In this document: piece after piece, positions 35,201 to 46,594 of the stretch | Layout of the letters: each line of letters opens with the position of its first letter | Numbering within the stretch: position 1 is the first letter of the stretch | Source of the DNA: Hsuehochloa calcarea | Lineage: Eukaryota; Streptophyta; Magnoliopsida; Poales; Poaceae | Direction: 5' to 3' | NCBI GenBank assembly: GCA_036346395.1 | Contig: CM070594.1 | Location: 22,477,385-22,541,384 of the forward strand | Length of the DNA stretch: 64,000 bases | Notes under the pieces: model-generated | What the model was told of the DNA's origin: nothing | The model's input: only the letters and a program-made list of their open reading frames with translations | Databases searched by the model: none | Position numbers and translations under genes: made by a program

Positions 35201-35760
35201 AAGGCAGTTTTGGGTCCGGACTGGATTCAGAAGACCGTTGAGCGTGTGGCCTCGGTGAGGCGTAATCATTAGCGCTCGAGTAGACAGAAAAGTTATGCTG
35301 ATTTGAGGAGGCGTGACTTGAGTTTGCGGTGGGTGACCAGTGCTCTTGAGAGTGTCTCCACTAAAGGTATTGTCCGATTCGGTACCAAAGGAAAGCTTAG
35401 CCCGAGGTACGTTGGACCGCTCTCGATTATTGCAAGAATTGGGAAGTTAGCCTACCGCCTGACCTTCCCGAGTCCATGCGTGGAGTTCATAATGTGTTTC
35501 ACGCCTCGATGCCGAGAAGTTTTTGAGAGATCAAGAGCATAAGATTTCATTAGAGCCGTGACTATTGAGCAAGACCTCACAGCTTGAGTCGCGTCCGTGG
35601 CGCGATTCGGAGAGGTCGGAGCGAGTCCGAGGCACAAGATGTTGGTATACGCAAGGTGCCGTGGACGATCACCGGAGAGAGAGGCGACTTGGGAGTTGGA
35701 GTCTCGCATGCGCGAGCAATATCCGGAGTTGTTCACGCTGCACGTGTTGTTTTATTGTTT
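32229..35760 (+). pseudogene. Gypsy (Tekay-like chromovirus) pol: PR-RT-RH-INT-chromodomain
   Basis: Domains in order: aspartic protease (DSG region about 32490; LGMDWL at about 32698); RT (LKKQLDDLL about 33057; YLDDF and FIDDILIYS at about 33430-33475); RNase H (FSDASRVGLG about 33880; TDHKSLKYI about 34075; ADALSRKA about 34204); integrase with zinc motif (CGVC about 34622), catalytic Asp in SMDFVV, Asp in SDRDAKF and Glu in NERTIQ; then GPRYVGP-type and chromodomain-like ends (ATWELESR about 35687). Catalytic residues are largely kept, but frequent 1-2 base shifts break the frame. This looks young with many indels, either real or from sequencing. Probably the source type for proteins used by relatives such as 46595-55224. 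Confidence 0.88.
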
Positions 35761-35832
35761 AATTTCAGCGAGGGAGTTTTATTTGAGTAGAACGGCGATT
35801 AGAATTGGGCCTAATTCGCTAAGGGGGTAGAA

Positions 35833-38116
35833 TGTAATACTCAAAAATAATATTAATATTAACAAAAGCGCCTTAAGGGTTGAGTGTAATTAAATTAATT
35901 AGTTAAAGAATTAAGGGCTTGTGCGTAATTAAATTAAAAAAAGAATTTGTGAAAAAGAATTTTAGAATTTTTTGAGAGATATATAATGGAATTTGGGTTT
36001 TCGTAACCCTAGCTTTTTCTTTTGTTTTTCCAACTAGCCTCCCACTTTTTTCTTCCAAGCCATACCGCCGATTTTCGTTGGTTGCACCGCCGCCTCTTGC
36101 GTTGATTGGCTCATGCAGCATTCGCCTTGCAGCCGCCCTTCCGCGCTGAAGAAGCCAACGCCCGCTGCCGCGTGGGAGCCGTCCGGTTCTTCGTTTGCTT
36201 CTCACAGATCCGCCGACGCTAGCCGAAGCTGCTTGCTGCGTCGCCTCCGCGGCCAAGTGGAGTCGCTACGCTACCGGCTCTTCTTGCCGAAGCCGCCGCT
36301 CGCCGAGCCGACGGCATCAAGCTGCGTGGATCGCCATCTCACTTGCAATACTCAGGCGCTCGAGACCTCGCTGCCAAGATTTGTTTAACCTACTGATTAG
36401 GTGGGTTACCGTCGACTAATCAAGTGAATTAGTAGTAGTTTTAGCTTTAAGCCGAATCAATACTTGATTAACTTTTAGTGCTTTGGTTTCCTGCTGAACT
36501 AATAACATGATTAATAGTTGATTAGTTTGGTCGGAACATTAAGGAAAATTAATATGATGTTTGTAGTCGGAGATATCAATTAATAGATCTGTTTGGCCGC
36601 TGTTCTGTTGAGCGATTTATTCGGGTATCTTAATGGCGAATTTTGGAAATCTTATCTACTAGTTAATTGTAGATAATTTCGATATCTTTCTATAGCATAT
36701 TTTATCATGTCAATCGGACAAGTAAAATTCGAGTTATGATTTTCGGAAGACCGCTGTTTTTGTGGTTGTCGTATTTCGGCGCTGTTTTGGTAGACCGTAG
36801 ATTAAAAATAGTAAATAGCTTAATTAGAGTTTTTGATCTACATGAAAGTTGTAGATAATTGTCCAATGATTCTGTAGAATCTGAGAACGCGCATTTTGGT
36901 TGAGTAAAACAAAAGTTATGAATTTAGTAAGACTGCTGTTCCGAAGCGGACAGATCGGCTTTCTGGGCTGAATACGGAGGGTTAGATGATTTAATTAGAA
37001 GTCTTTGTAATCTAAGAAAATGTGGATAATTTTATGAAGAATCCAGAATGGGGTGGTTTGTCGTGATCGGACTTTCGAGTCAAAAGTTACGTTCGTTTTA
37101 GTACTAAGACAGCTTTGGGTAACTTTTCGGTACCGGCGTAACGTGGAATATTTGGGGACGTGTAGGAGCGATGTCGATTGATTGTTATTATTATTGCTGT
37201 AGCTTGTATTGAGGTTTGTATATTTAATGTAGGAGAGGCGTCGTGTTTGTTGCCATCTGCTGGCCAAATTGTGCGTCGCAACTAGTAAAGGCAAGTGCAT
37301 GGTAGACAGCGATCAATGATCGATCACTGTATTCTTTATCTTCTATTACCATTATTGTTGTGCTTTTATTTTGTTTAATTGCAAACAAATAATTGGTATG
37401 TTTATATCTTGGTTGACAAGCATGATGAAAAGTTGGATATGATGTTTATGATGGAGTTTGCATGTTTACATTCATAAGCATCTTTGCATATGAGCAGGTG
37501 ATCATGAATGATCACAACTCCACGGGAGTGGAGGAGGTCCCCGATCCTTATGGAGGAACGGGCTTGAGAGTGAATGTTGTCGCGAGCATTCACTCATGCT
37601 ATACCGGTATATGCGAAAGAAGTGCATGTGGACATGTAGAGTAGACTTGCATTGACACATGAGATTAATGGATGTGAATCAAATAGAAGTATCTGTGATG
37701 ATAATGAAGTTATTGAATGCTGTTGATTTATTATTGTTCGTTATTTATGGATGTGATTGCTGAGTCGTGGACTCACCCTTGCTCTATTGTTGTTTTTAGG
37801 TGATCTTCGAGGCTGCCGTATCTGAGAGCGAGTAGAGCACATGGACAACACATGATCATTTGCCATAAGAATCTTTTCATTCACAATTGGTTTACTCTTG
37901 GACATGTTAGAGGTTGAATAAAGTTTAGGACAATGTTTGGACTAGACTATTTGCTTTATTAATTTTGGATTCATTGGTTGATGCTATTTTGGATTATTTA
38001 CCAAGGTTATAATTCCCATTGTTTATTTATTGTTACTTAGATCCATAATTATGCATGTCCTTTTGTGGTCTATTGATATGTTTATTGATGTTTTCTTGAT
38101 GTAATTTTATAGTGTG
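35833..38116 (+). repeat. 3' LTR of nested gypsy element (3' end missing)
   Basis: It starts TGTAATACTC after the polypurine tract AAGGGGGTAGAA. It lacks about the last 70 bases present at the end of the 5' LTR (about 30742-30813), and at 38116 runs directly into the duplicated flank. Confidence 0.85.
37291..37799 (+). other. Intron-like hairpin module in LTR
   Basis: Same layout as 29924-30433 in the sister LTR, 509 nt. Confidence 0.5.
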
Positions 38117-38270
38117 ACTTCGACAACAATCCTAGTACAAACATTCCCGAATTGAACCTGTGCATAATCTTGCACCCACCAATGGTCCAATTCACCCAAG
38201 TCCACCCCAGTTTTATTTTTCAGGTTAAAACATTTTAACAAGCCTCTATGGTAAAAACAATACCATAGTC
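38117..38270 (+). repeat. Flank duplication, right copy (154 bp)
   Basis: Second copy of 28338-28494, continuing at 38271 into the undisturbed remainder of the giant LTR (TTCAAATCAAAAC, as at about 56055). Confidence 0.85.
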
Positions 38271-38799
38271 TTCAAATCAAAACATATTTGTCATTTGGCT
38301 AAAATTCCCTAAAATCAACATTTTGGTCTAAGCATTGTCTAAGCATATAATTTTTATAATTTATTTTTACTATAGTGACAAGGGAATGACTATTCCAACA
38401 TTAACATTGGCCAAACAAAGGAAATAGATTAACTAGGAATTTAAAAACATAAATTTAAAATAATTGGATAGAAATATGCATGCAATCAAAACTTAAAACA
38501 AAATTAACTAATTTAAAATAATATGCTCAACATGGTCAAGGGTATAACTTTCCTTGCTCAATTAGTTGTTCTTCTCAAACAGCGTCAAAATCTAACTCTC
38601 CAAAGTCGTAATACATATGCGAAAATAAGTCAAATTCAAATAAATCCAAATTAAATTCAAATTAAATAATTTTGGTTCAGAAAGATAGATATTGAATTTA
38701 TATGGATTTAAGTACAAGAATCGACGGATTTAGAGTTCATATGAAGGAGAACGAACATCTAGAAGTTTGGATATCACAACAACAAATAGAATTTTGAGG

Positions 38800-39025
38800 A
38801 CTATTTATCTTTGAGTATTGTTCACTTCTAAGTATTGTTTATCTTCGAGTACTGTTCATCATCTGAGTATTGTTTACCTTCGAGTATTGTTCACTTCCGA
38901 GTACGGTGCATCTTCAAGTGTTGCTCATCTTCGAGTACCGTTCACTTTCGAGTACTGGTTATCTTCGAGTATTGTTCATCTTCAAGTACTGTTTGTCTTC
39001 GAGTATTGTTTACTTTCGAGTACTG
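38800..39025 (+). repeat. Minisatellite of about 18-bp units in the giant LTR
   Basis: About a dozen imperfect units of the type TCTTCGAGTATTGTTCAC in tandem. The sister LTR has a shorter array at 56560-56695. Confidence 0.85.
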
Positions 39026-39425
39026 CGGTCGAAGGAGACTACGACTATACTGGTCAAAGGAGATTTCTACTACACTGGTCGGAAGAGATTTCGACAACGC
39101 CAGTCGAAAGAGATTTCGACAACGCTAGTCGAAAGAGATGTTTCTACTGCACTGGTTGAAAGAAGGTTTCAACAGCACGGGTTAAGGAAAGGTTTCGACT
39201 GCACTGGTCGAAGGAAAGCTACGACTATCTAATCGACGAAAGCTATGGCTACCTGGTCGAAAGAAAACAACAAATATCTATTCAAAGGAAGACCACGACT
39301 TCCTAGTCGAGGGAAAGCTACGACTATCTAGTCGATGGAAGACCATGACTACCTAGTCGACGGACACTACGACTATCTAGTCGAAGGAAGTTACGACTAT
39401 CTAGTCGAAGGAAGCGATAACTTCC
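39026..39425 (+). repeat. Second tandem array with GACTATCTAGTCGAAGG units
   Basis: Imperfect units of about 20-30 bp built on TACGACTATCTAGTCGAAGG. The sister array is at 56696-57045. CGACTATCTAGTCG is itself almost palindromic. Confidence 0.85.
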
Positions 39426-40588
39426 TTGGGCAGCAGCGGCGGTGCTCGACTACAAGCTTGTCAGCACTATGCACCACGGCAAGTTTCGCGATGGAACGCA
39501 AAACGAAGAGGAGCAGACGCTGAACCTTATGTGATACCTTACGGCGGCGAAGAAAAAGGCGGCCGCAAGGTACGGGTTCTGGTGGAGACGGTGCTTCGAT
39601 GGCCCTCCGGCGTAGACGAAGTACGCCTAAGGTATTACACGACACGGTGAAGCTCTTGGTGTGGACGATGACACGAGGTACCAACTGACAGTGGCTCAAC
39701 CGGCGGTGGAGCGCTGGCGGCGGAGGAGCTTCGGCTTTGATTCTGGTGGATAGAAATGAGCAGCGTGGTCGTGGATTCGGGGAAAGGAGCGAGGGGAGAA
39801 ATGCGAAGGTAGTGCCCACTTTTATAGGGCAAGGAGTAGCCGGAACGTCGAGGATGTGCGCGGCTGTTAATGGCCGATGCGACGGCGATGAATAAAGCGA
39901 GTAAATCATGAAGAAACGGTCGATTGAGTGTTACAGTGAGTGAAAGGTGATCAAGGTAATAATTGCGCATGATCTTGAGTGGAAACGGAAGCATCAATGT
40001 GGTTTAATTGACCGGAACAGGCGGCGCTCTATTTCGGCGAGAGGAAGACGAAAGACTGGTCGAAGATGACAGGTGGGGTTAGAGCGGGAGAGAGATAGAG
40101 AGAGAAACAGGTCGATGGCGCAGCTGGTGCTAAAGGAACGGTCGTGGGCCAGGGAAGGATTTGGCCCAACCACTGTTTCAGATTTTCAAGAGATTTAGCG
40201 ATTAAAATAATTCAAATAATTCTTTTAAGTTTTAGAAAATAATAATAAAAGTCCAAAAATCATAGAAAAATTCACTAACTCATTTTGGACTTAAATAAAA
40301 TATTTCCAACTCATAATTGGTAATTAATTATTGCAAATAATTTATTTTGGCTTTAAAATAATTAGGAAAAAGCTTTTAAAATTTCAGAAAAAATCCAGAA
40401 ATTAATTAAATTTTTATTTGCAACTATATATACAATAAAAACCCAGAAAGCTCAATTAATTTTATTTCTGAGCTCTAAAAACTTAGAAATTCAAGAAAGG
40501 CAATAAAACACTTTTAAATTATAGAAAATCCAATAAAATAATAACTTTATTAATTTTATTTTTTATAACATAACTTTAGGATGTTACA

Positions 40589-41350
40589 AACTACCCCTAA
40601 AAGGAATCTAGTCCCCGATATTCGAAGAGGCTAGAAATAAAGAAGACAGAGATAGGTTAAATGAATTGAGAGATAGTATATCTTCAAGTTGGCTTCATGT
40701 CTATGGTCTTGAGTTGTTTGAAGTTTTGATTTATCGATTCGTCCTGAAATCCCTTGTGCGTCAAGTGGTTAGGTCATCCACTGGATTTAGAGAAAATGGA
40801 AAAGAAAATGATGAGAAAGAAAGCTACTAGGTGAGAAGTCTGCCCATTTAAAGCAAATGTTGTACACAAGATCAAAAGATCGACGTACGACATACCAAAA
40901 GAAAATATACGATACAAGTTATGAAATAATACAACGTTCTACTCGATCGATACTCATAAGCTGGTAAAACGACTCAATACACAGAATGAGCCTTAGCAAA
41001 CTTACACTATATGACTTAGCTGACATCGCAATCTTTGGTTCACAGTCTTTTCTTGTATGACGATGCTCTCTTGATAGCTTCATGTCTTCTGGTCTTGAAC
41101 ATAGTGGTAAGAAACGTGTTGACCATCTATAGAAATTTACAGGGGAAAGAGGATTCATTTAACATTATAAAATGGTGAAGGAAATTTAGGTAAGAAAGCA
41201 TTGCTACGAAGAAGCTAAAGATAGATGACCCAAGATGAGGAGAGAATAAATTATTTTTCTTGTTATATAAAATAAGTTTTAAAGTTTTTCAACAAACGAT
41301 CATTATAACTAGGTCACAACCTACAGTCGATATGGCTCTGATACCATCTC
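40589..41350 (-). mobile_element. 762-bp internal region of the giant-LTR element
   Basis: A polypurine tract on the left and, on the right, a perfect 14-nt tRNA-Met primer site (TGGTATCAGAGCCA on the minus strand, 41346-41333) three or four bases from the LTR. No ORF longer than about 80 codons and no recognisable protein; no gag or pol. Confidence 0.8.
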
Positions 41351-41497
41351 TGTCGAACCCAAGAGTAACACCACCAAATTCTCTGTGCATTTCTGAGCTA
41401 GTCCCATGATCAATGGCTAGTTCACAAAGCAAATAAATATGGTAACATCCATAAATCACACAACTTTATTAATAATTAGAGTTGATTATAAGAAAGG

Positions 41498-43053
41498 TGT
41501 GGATGTCATGGGAATATGCTCCAGATCTTAGGATGATGTGACAGTTGGCAATGGCGTTTACGGTTTGTCGTTTCACGTGTTTTCGGCAAATGTTCAGTTC
41601 TGTCAGGTCTCAACCGGTCTGACCGGCCATAGCTGGCGGTCCGACTAGTCCCAAATCGGTCCGAACGGCCATAAGCGGCGGTCAGACCGGTCAATGTCAG
41701 AAAGTGTTGGATTGAGTTGGGCCAAAAATAGAGAATGTAAGCAAGAGAGGGGATTCTATTGCACTTTGTCTCATAATTTTTGGAGTCTCCAGTCAAAAGT
41801 TCTATTGATTTGAAATTTCCAGTAAGGTTTCAGTTTTCAGAGGTTGAAAATCGGCTAAGTCATTATCAAGGTCCGACCGCCAATAGTGGGCCGTCGACCT
41901 GTCGTGGTGGGAGATCGAAACGCCCAAGGGGTGGTCTGACCGATTTTCACTTGGTTCGTCGCCCGTCGTGGCGGCGTTGTTCGGTTGTTAGGTAAAGTCA
42001 TGAGTTTCAGGGCATATATGTTGCATGATGCATATTTTGACTAACATGGGTATAGTTGTGAAGAACTTATCCCCAAATTCGGTTTACTTGTCTATTAAAA
42101 TGCGTGCGTAAGTGTCCCGTTTGTTTTGGGCCTTAACGAGAGCCCAAATAGAGTCAAACTTTTAGAAGGTATAAGCATCCACTATAAATAGGGGAGGGAG
42201 GTGGCTGCACCTATGCTTAGTCTCTTTTGTAATTTTTGTAAACACTAATTTTCTTAGGGAGAGTTTTTGTGCAGGCTAGGGTTCTTGATAGTTTGATGTG
42301 ATTTTCGTGCTCTTAGATTGAGCATTGTCCTCCATTGATGGAGAGGCTGTAAGCCCATATCATATCAATCAATCAAATGAAAGTTTGATCAATGTTTTGT
42401 CTCATTGTGTTCTCTCTCTATTTGATGATTTTGGGTCTTTCTTTGATCCGTGAGTTTTTTATTAAATTCTCCATGTGATTTAGCTTGCTGTGACGTGTGG
42501 GAACCTATCTAGGATCATATTGATCATCAATCACCCACGAGCAAGATCTTGGATCAAGTTTTCGTTTTGACCCAGTTTTGAACCTCACTTCAATCAAATC
42601 GAAAAGGGTCGCTATTCTTCCAAGAATTATCACAATCTTCAATTGGAATAGCTTCCTGATATCATATAGAAGGTGTGTTTCAAGTTTCATCAAGTTTGGA
42701 GTTGTAGATCAAAAGTTTCACCTATTTGCAACTTCGCCATCTGGTCGCTTGATCTGCTCGAGTCCAATGGTCGACCGCCAAAGATCACCGGTCGACCGGC
42801 AGGAAATTGGTCCGACCGCCAGTTAGATAGCGGTCCGACCGGCAGTATATTTATTCGCTGTAATCTTTGCTGTTTTTGTCGTATTGCTTAGGGGTTTGTA
42901 TTGGATTCAATATTAGTCTTCCGCTGTACTAATATACTGATCTTCATAGTTTCCATAGCTACTGGAGTGAAATTATTGAATCCATTATTTATGAAAAAGT
43001 GAGCGTGCTCCTATTCACCCCCCCCCCCCTCTAGTCGCCTTTTTGGTCCAACA
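41498..43053 (+). repeat. Copia-like solo LTR (1.56 kb)
   Basis: TGTGGATGTC...GGTCCAACA flanked by perfect AAAGG (41493-41497 and 43054-43058). A TATA box (CTATAAATAGGGG, about 42183-42195) gives plus orientation. The C-run with CTCTAGTCGCC before the end is typical of grass copia LTRs. No internal region is present, so it is a solo LTR. It contains many CGGTCNGACCG-type palindromes. Confidence 0.85.
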
Positions 43054-46000
43054 AAAGGCTTACAAGCTAATACTAAGGAATACAGCGGGAGACGATGAAG
43101 AAGTAGTAGAGCCCAGCTAATCTGCCACCGGCAATCGACTGGGATAGCGGCTTAGTCGTCGAGATCCACACCGGTAGTGAAATCCTTCTCCTCTGGAATT
43201 TATTTGCATTAAGCAATGGTGAGCATAAACAACCGTGCTCGCAAGCTACACCTAAAACAGAGTTAATGCACGCATTTATATTATCAACGAAAGGCTTATA
43301 GGGTTATTTGTGCAAAACCAATATTTGACATTTCAATTACAATACTAAGTTCAAAAGCTTAATTTTTACAATATCTAAATTTGAGTTTTAATTGAATTAA
43401 TAAAGCTAGTGTAGGCACCAACCTAACACTAACTTAAACATGAGCACCAACCCGGGGCTTCAACCCACAATTTTCTTATGGACACCCATCAATATCATAA
43501 ATGTTTTATAAAAATTTTGAAAACAAAAATTCAAAGTCTAATCCACGAAAGGCTTTACTCGAGCATGTCCATGACCATGGATATGGCTTTTGAATAGATT
43601 GACACTCTGCAGAGTGTATACCGCTTTACCTACAAGAGATAATTTGCTTTAATTGTCGTCCATGACACGCTTCCGAAGGCGTACGATTAAGCAAATATCA
43701 CGAAGCCTTTACCATACACTATTTCAACGTAGTTGTATCTGCTAAGGGTTTGCTTCCTTTAGACTCACCACCGGAAGCCCACTCTTGCGCCAACTGGGAA
43801 CAATAGTAAGTCACTCAAACACCCACACCTCAAGGTGACACAACCATAGTGAAATAAAGTAGCTTACTTAGCCAAGCTTGTACCACTCCAGACTTGTGGC
43901 GGTACAATTTTGGCTTAACAATCCGCAGCTCGCAGACCGGTCCTTATTTGAATGGGCGATGTCGGGACCCAAATATGCAAATCTGGACCCTCTGTGTATT
44001 CTGCACTAGTCTAGGATCACGCTAGTGCACACAGTGTCAACATTGATGAAATATCAACTCCATACAACAAAATATTAAATAAACGAGTAATTTGAATAAC
44101 AAATAACTGTTGTGACCTTAAGGTCGAGTTTTACAATTATTAAGCCATGCAAGGCTGACAATAATGATATAAACTGCAGCGAAAACAAAGTAAACTCCAG
44201 CGGACTTCCATCAATACACCACGTAACCGATCGATCAAGACCCTAACGATCAACCTTCGTAAATTCCTCTTCAAAAGCTGGTGACGACTCCGCCACTTCT
44301 GTTGATTTGTTTAGAAAGAGTGAGTACACACCGTACTCGCAAGTCATACCACGTAATGCAATTATACATAATGGCTTATTCCAAAGGAATGGCTTCTGTG
44401 GTTAATTTGCAGAAATGCAACATTTGTAATTGAATACAAATAATAGATTGAAACGTAATTGAAAACAAATAAGGAATATTAATTTAACATTTGATTTCCT
44501 AAAGAACACACAGTCTAATCAAGTTATTCACACAGCTGCACAAGTTATCTCACACAGCTGACCCTTCACAATTGTTTTATTAAAATCTGCCCCTCGTGTG
44601 AAATTCCCAAGCATGTCCATGATCGAGGACGCGGCTATTCGAATAGATTGGTTTAACACTCTACAGAGGTTGTACACTTTACCCACACGATGAAATCAAC
44701 CGGATCAGAGTTGATCACAACAAAACCTTTCAGAGACTTCATCTCAAACAATGACACTCCCGATGTGCTTTCCTGCCGGTCAACCGATACACACAGCGTT
44801 TGGTTGCGACACATATCGTTGGACAGGGATGCAGCGAACCGTCCCGCGATGTGACATATCACACCTCTAGCCCATCACACAGCTTTAATACAACCTGAGT
44901 TGTCAATGTTAAGACTCCATAACTTACTAAGTTAGGCTCAGCCCATACTAGGCATGTGGTCGTACAGTAAGGCCTAGTTCAATGGCGCACAAAGTTAAGT
45001 CCTTAATTGACTAAGGCAAGACTTCCAGTTTTAACCCAAATCACAAAGTTTATAAAGCACACAGCTCCACCATTCACACAGATCCACCACTTGCCTCAGT
45101 CTAAATCTTTTTCCACCCTGTTGATTAAGTGCAACACATGCCATCAACGAGTAATAGTAAACAGTACACAGTTTTATCACACAGTTCCATATTCCATTAT
45201 TCAAGTTCATAATTGCGACTCACATGATATGATGACTCGTGGCATGGCTAAGCAATCTACTCGTATCTAACCAACCCACGTTGGTGCTACGATAATACCA
45301 ACTAATAATGAACCAACCTAAGGTGACAAATATAATGGCATACAAAAGACAAGGTGGATATAACAATTTGGATTAATAACTATCCCAAAAGCATTTAAAT
45401 AAATACTTGAATTAGAATGCAATACATTGAAACAAAGTATTTTAAAAACAGGGTGCAAGATGATCAAAGGTATAACTTGCCTTGGAATAGATCTGGATAT
45501 TGGTCTTGGTCTTGAGGTGCTCCTTCTGCAAAACTTCTCGAAGTATCGACGTCTACGCGCAAATGAGGCAAAAGAAAAGAAAATAAATAAATAACAGAAG
45601 AAAAACCAACTCTCAAAATCAAATAAAATTCACCAATAACTAGATCTTGATTTTATATGAATTTACAAATTTGAATGGGCTCAATCGGAGGTCGGATGCA
45701 AAAGTTATGGGCTTTAGAAGATTGGAAAATAATTAAAACCGTAATTTGGATTTTAATTTGATTTCCCGAATTATTTTTATAAAGGAAAATCAGATTATTG
45801 CGCAATGCTTGCGTCAGCCGAGAATTTTTGGAAAAAGAAATAGATTTAAAACAAATTTGACATGTGGGCCCCACATGTCAGTGACTGGGCTCACGGTGAA
45901 CTAGGTTCACCGAGCCAAGTTAAAACTGGGGCGGTGGACTGGACCACGTGCGCGTGTGCTGGTGCTGATTTGGCTCCACGTGGATGCCACAAAAGCACAG

Positions 46001-46594
46001 AAGCTGACGCGGCGGCTGCGGTGGCGTTGACGAAGACACGGCGGCGAGGGCGGCTCTCGGGACCCGATGGTCACCGGCGTTTGGCGGTGAGTCACCGTCG
46101 GTGAAGGGTACCAGGTTGTTCTCCGTGCTATTGCGCACCTACTGGTGCTCTTACCAGCGGCTGGCAACGACGGTGGCGACCGGCGGCGAGGACGAAGCGG
46201 CGGTGGAGCTTCGGGTTTTGTTGGAAGTGTGCTCCGGCGATGCTCCGACGACGAGGAGAGGTGCATGAGGTAGCTTGGACCTTGCTAATCACGAAGGTGC
46301 AGTCGGCGGGGCAATGGCGACGACAACGGCAGCACAATTCATCGGAGAAGAAGCTCAGCCGAAAACCCTAAAACTTGAAATGTGGCGGCGCTAGGGCGAT
46401 CGGGGCGATGAGGGTGGAGGCTCTGGGTTGCGGAGGACTGGGCGATGCTAAGGGTGGCTTTTGTAGAGCTCAGGAGAGGCGGGATAAGGAATCCCCGATT
46501 TGAGTCCGTTTTGAATACAAAACCAATTTCGGAAATCCCAGAGATTGAAACCGATTCGAGATTTGATTCGGCCGGATTCGGGTGCGGGAAGAAA

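Larger units (their letters stand above)
27287..40588 (-). repeat. 3' LTR of the giant-LTR element, interrupted
   Basis: Present as 27287-28494 and 38271-40588, around a gypsy element and a duplicated 154-bp flank. It ends GGATGTTACA at 40588, followed by a tract (AACTACCCCTAAAAGG) that reads as a polypurine tract on the minus strand. It aligns with 41351-58197 throughout, including two tandem-repeat arrays. Confidence 0.8.

Noticed and set aside
38800..39425. CRISPR-like repeat array
   Set aside because: Units are contiguous and imperfect with no unique spacers; a minisatellite in a plant LTR.
39397..39909. 170-codon minus-strand ORF, with a similar one at 57101-57463
   Set aside because: Similarity between the two is explained by both lying in sister LTRs; Ser/Pro/Arg-rich composition and no domain. 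A short LTR-encoded peptide cannot be excluded.
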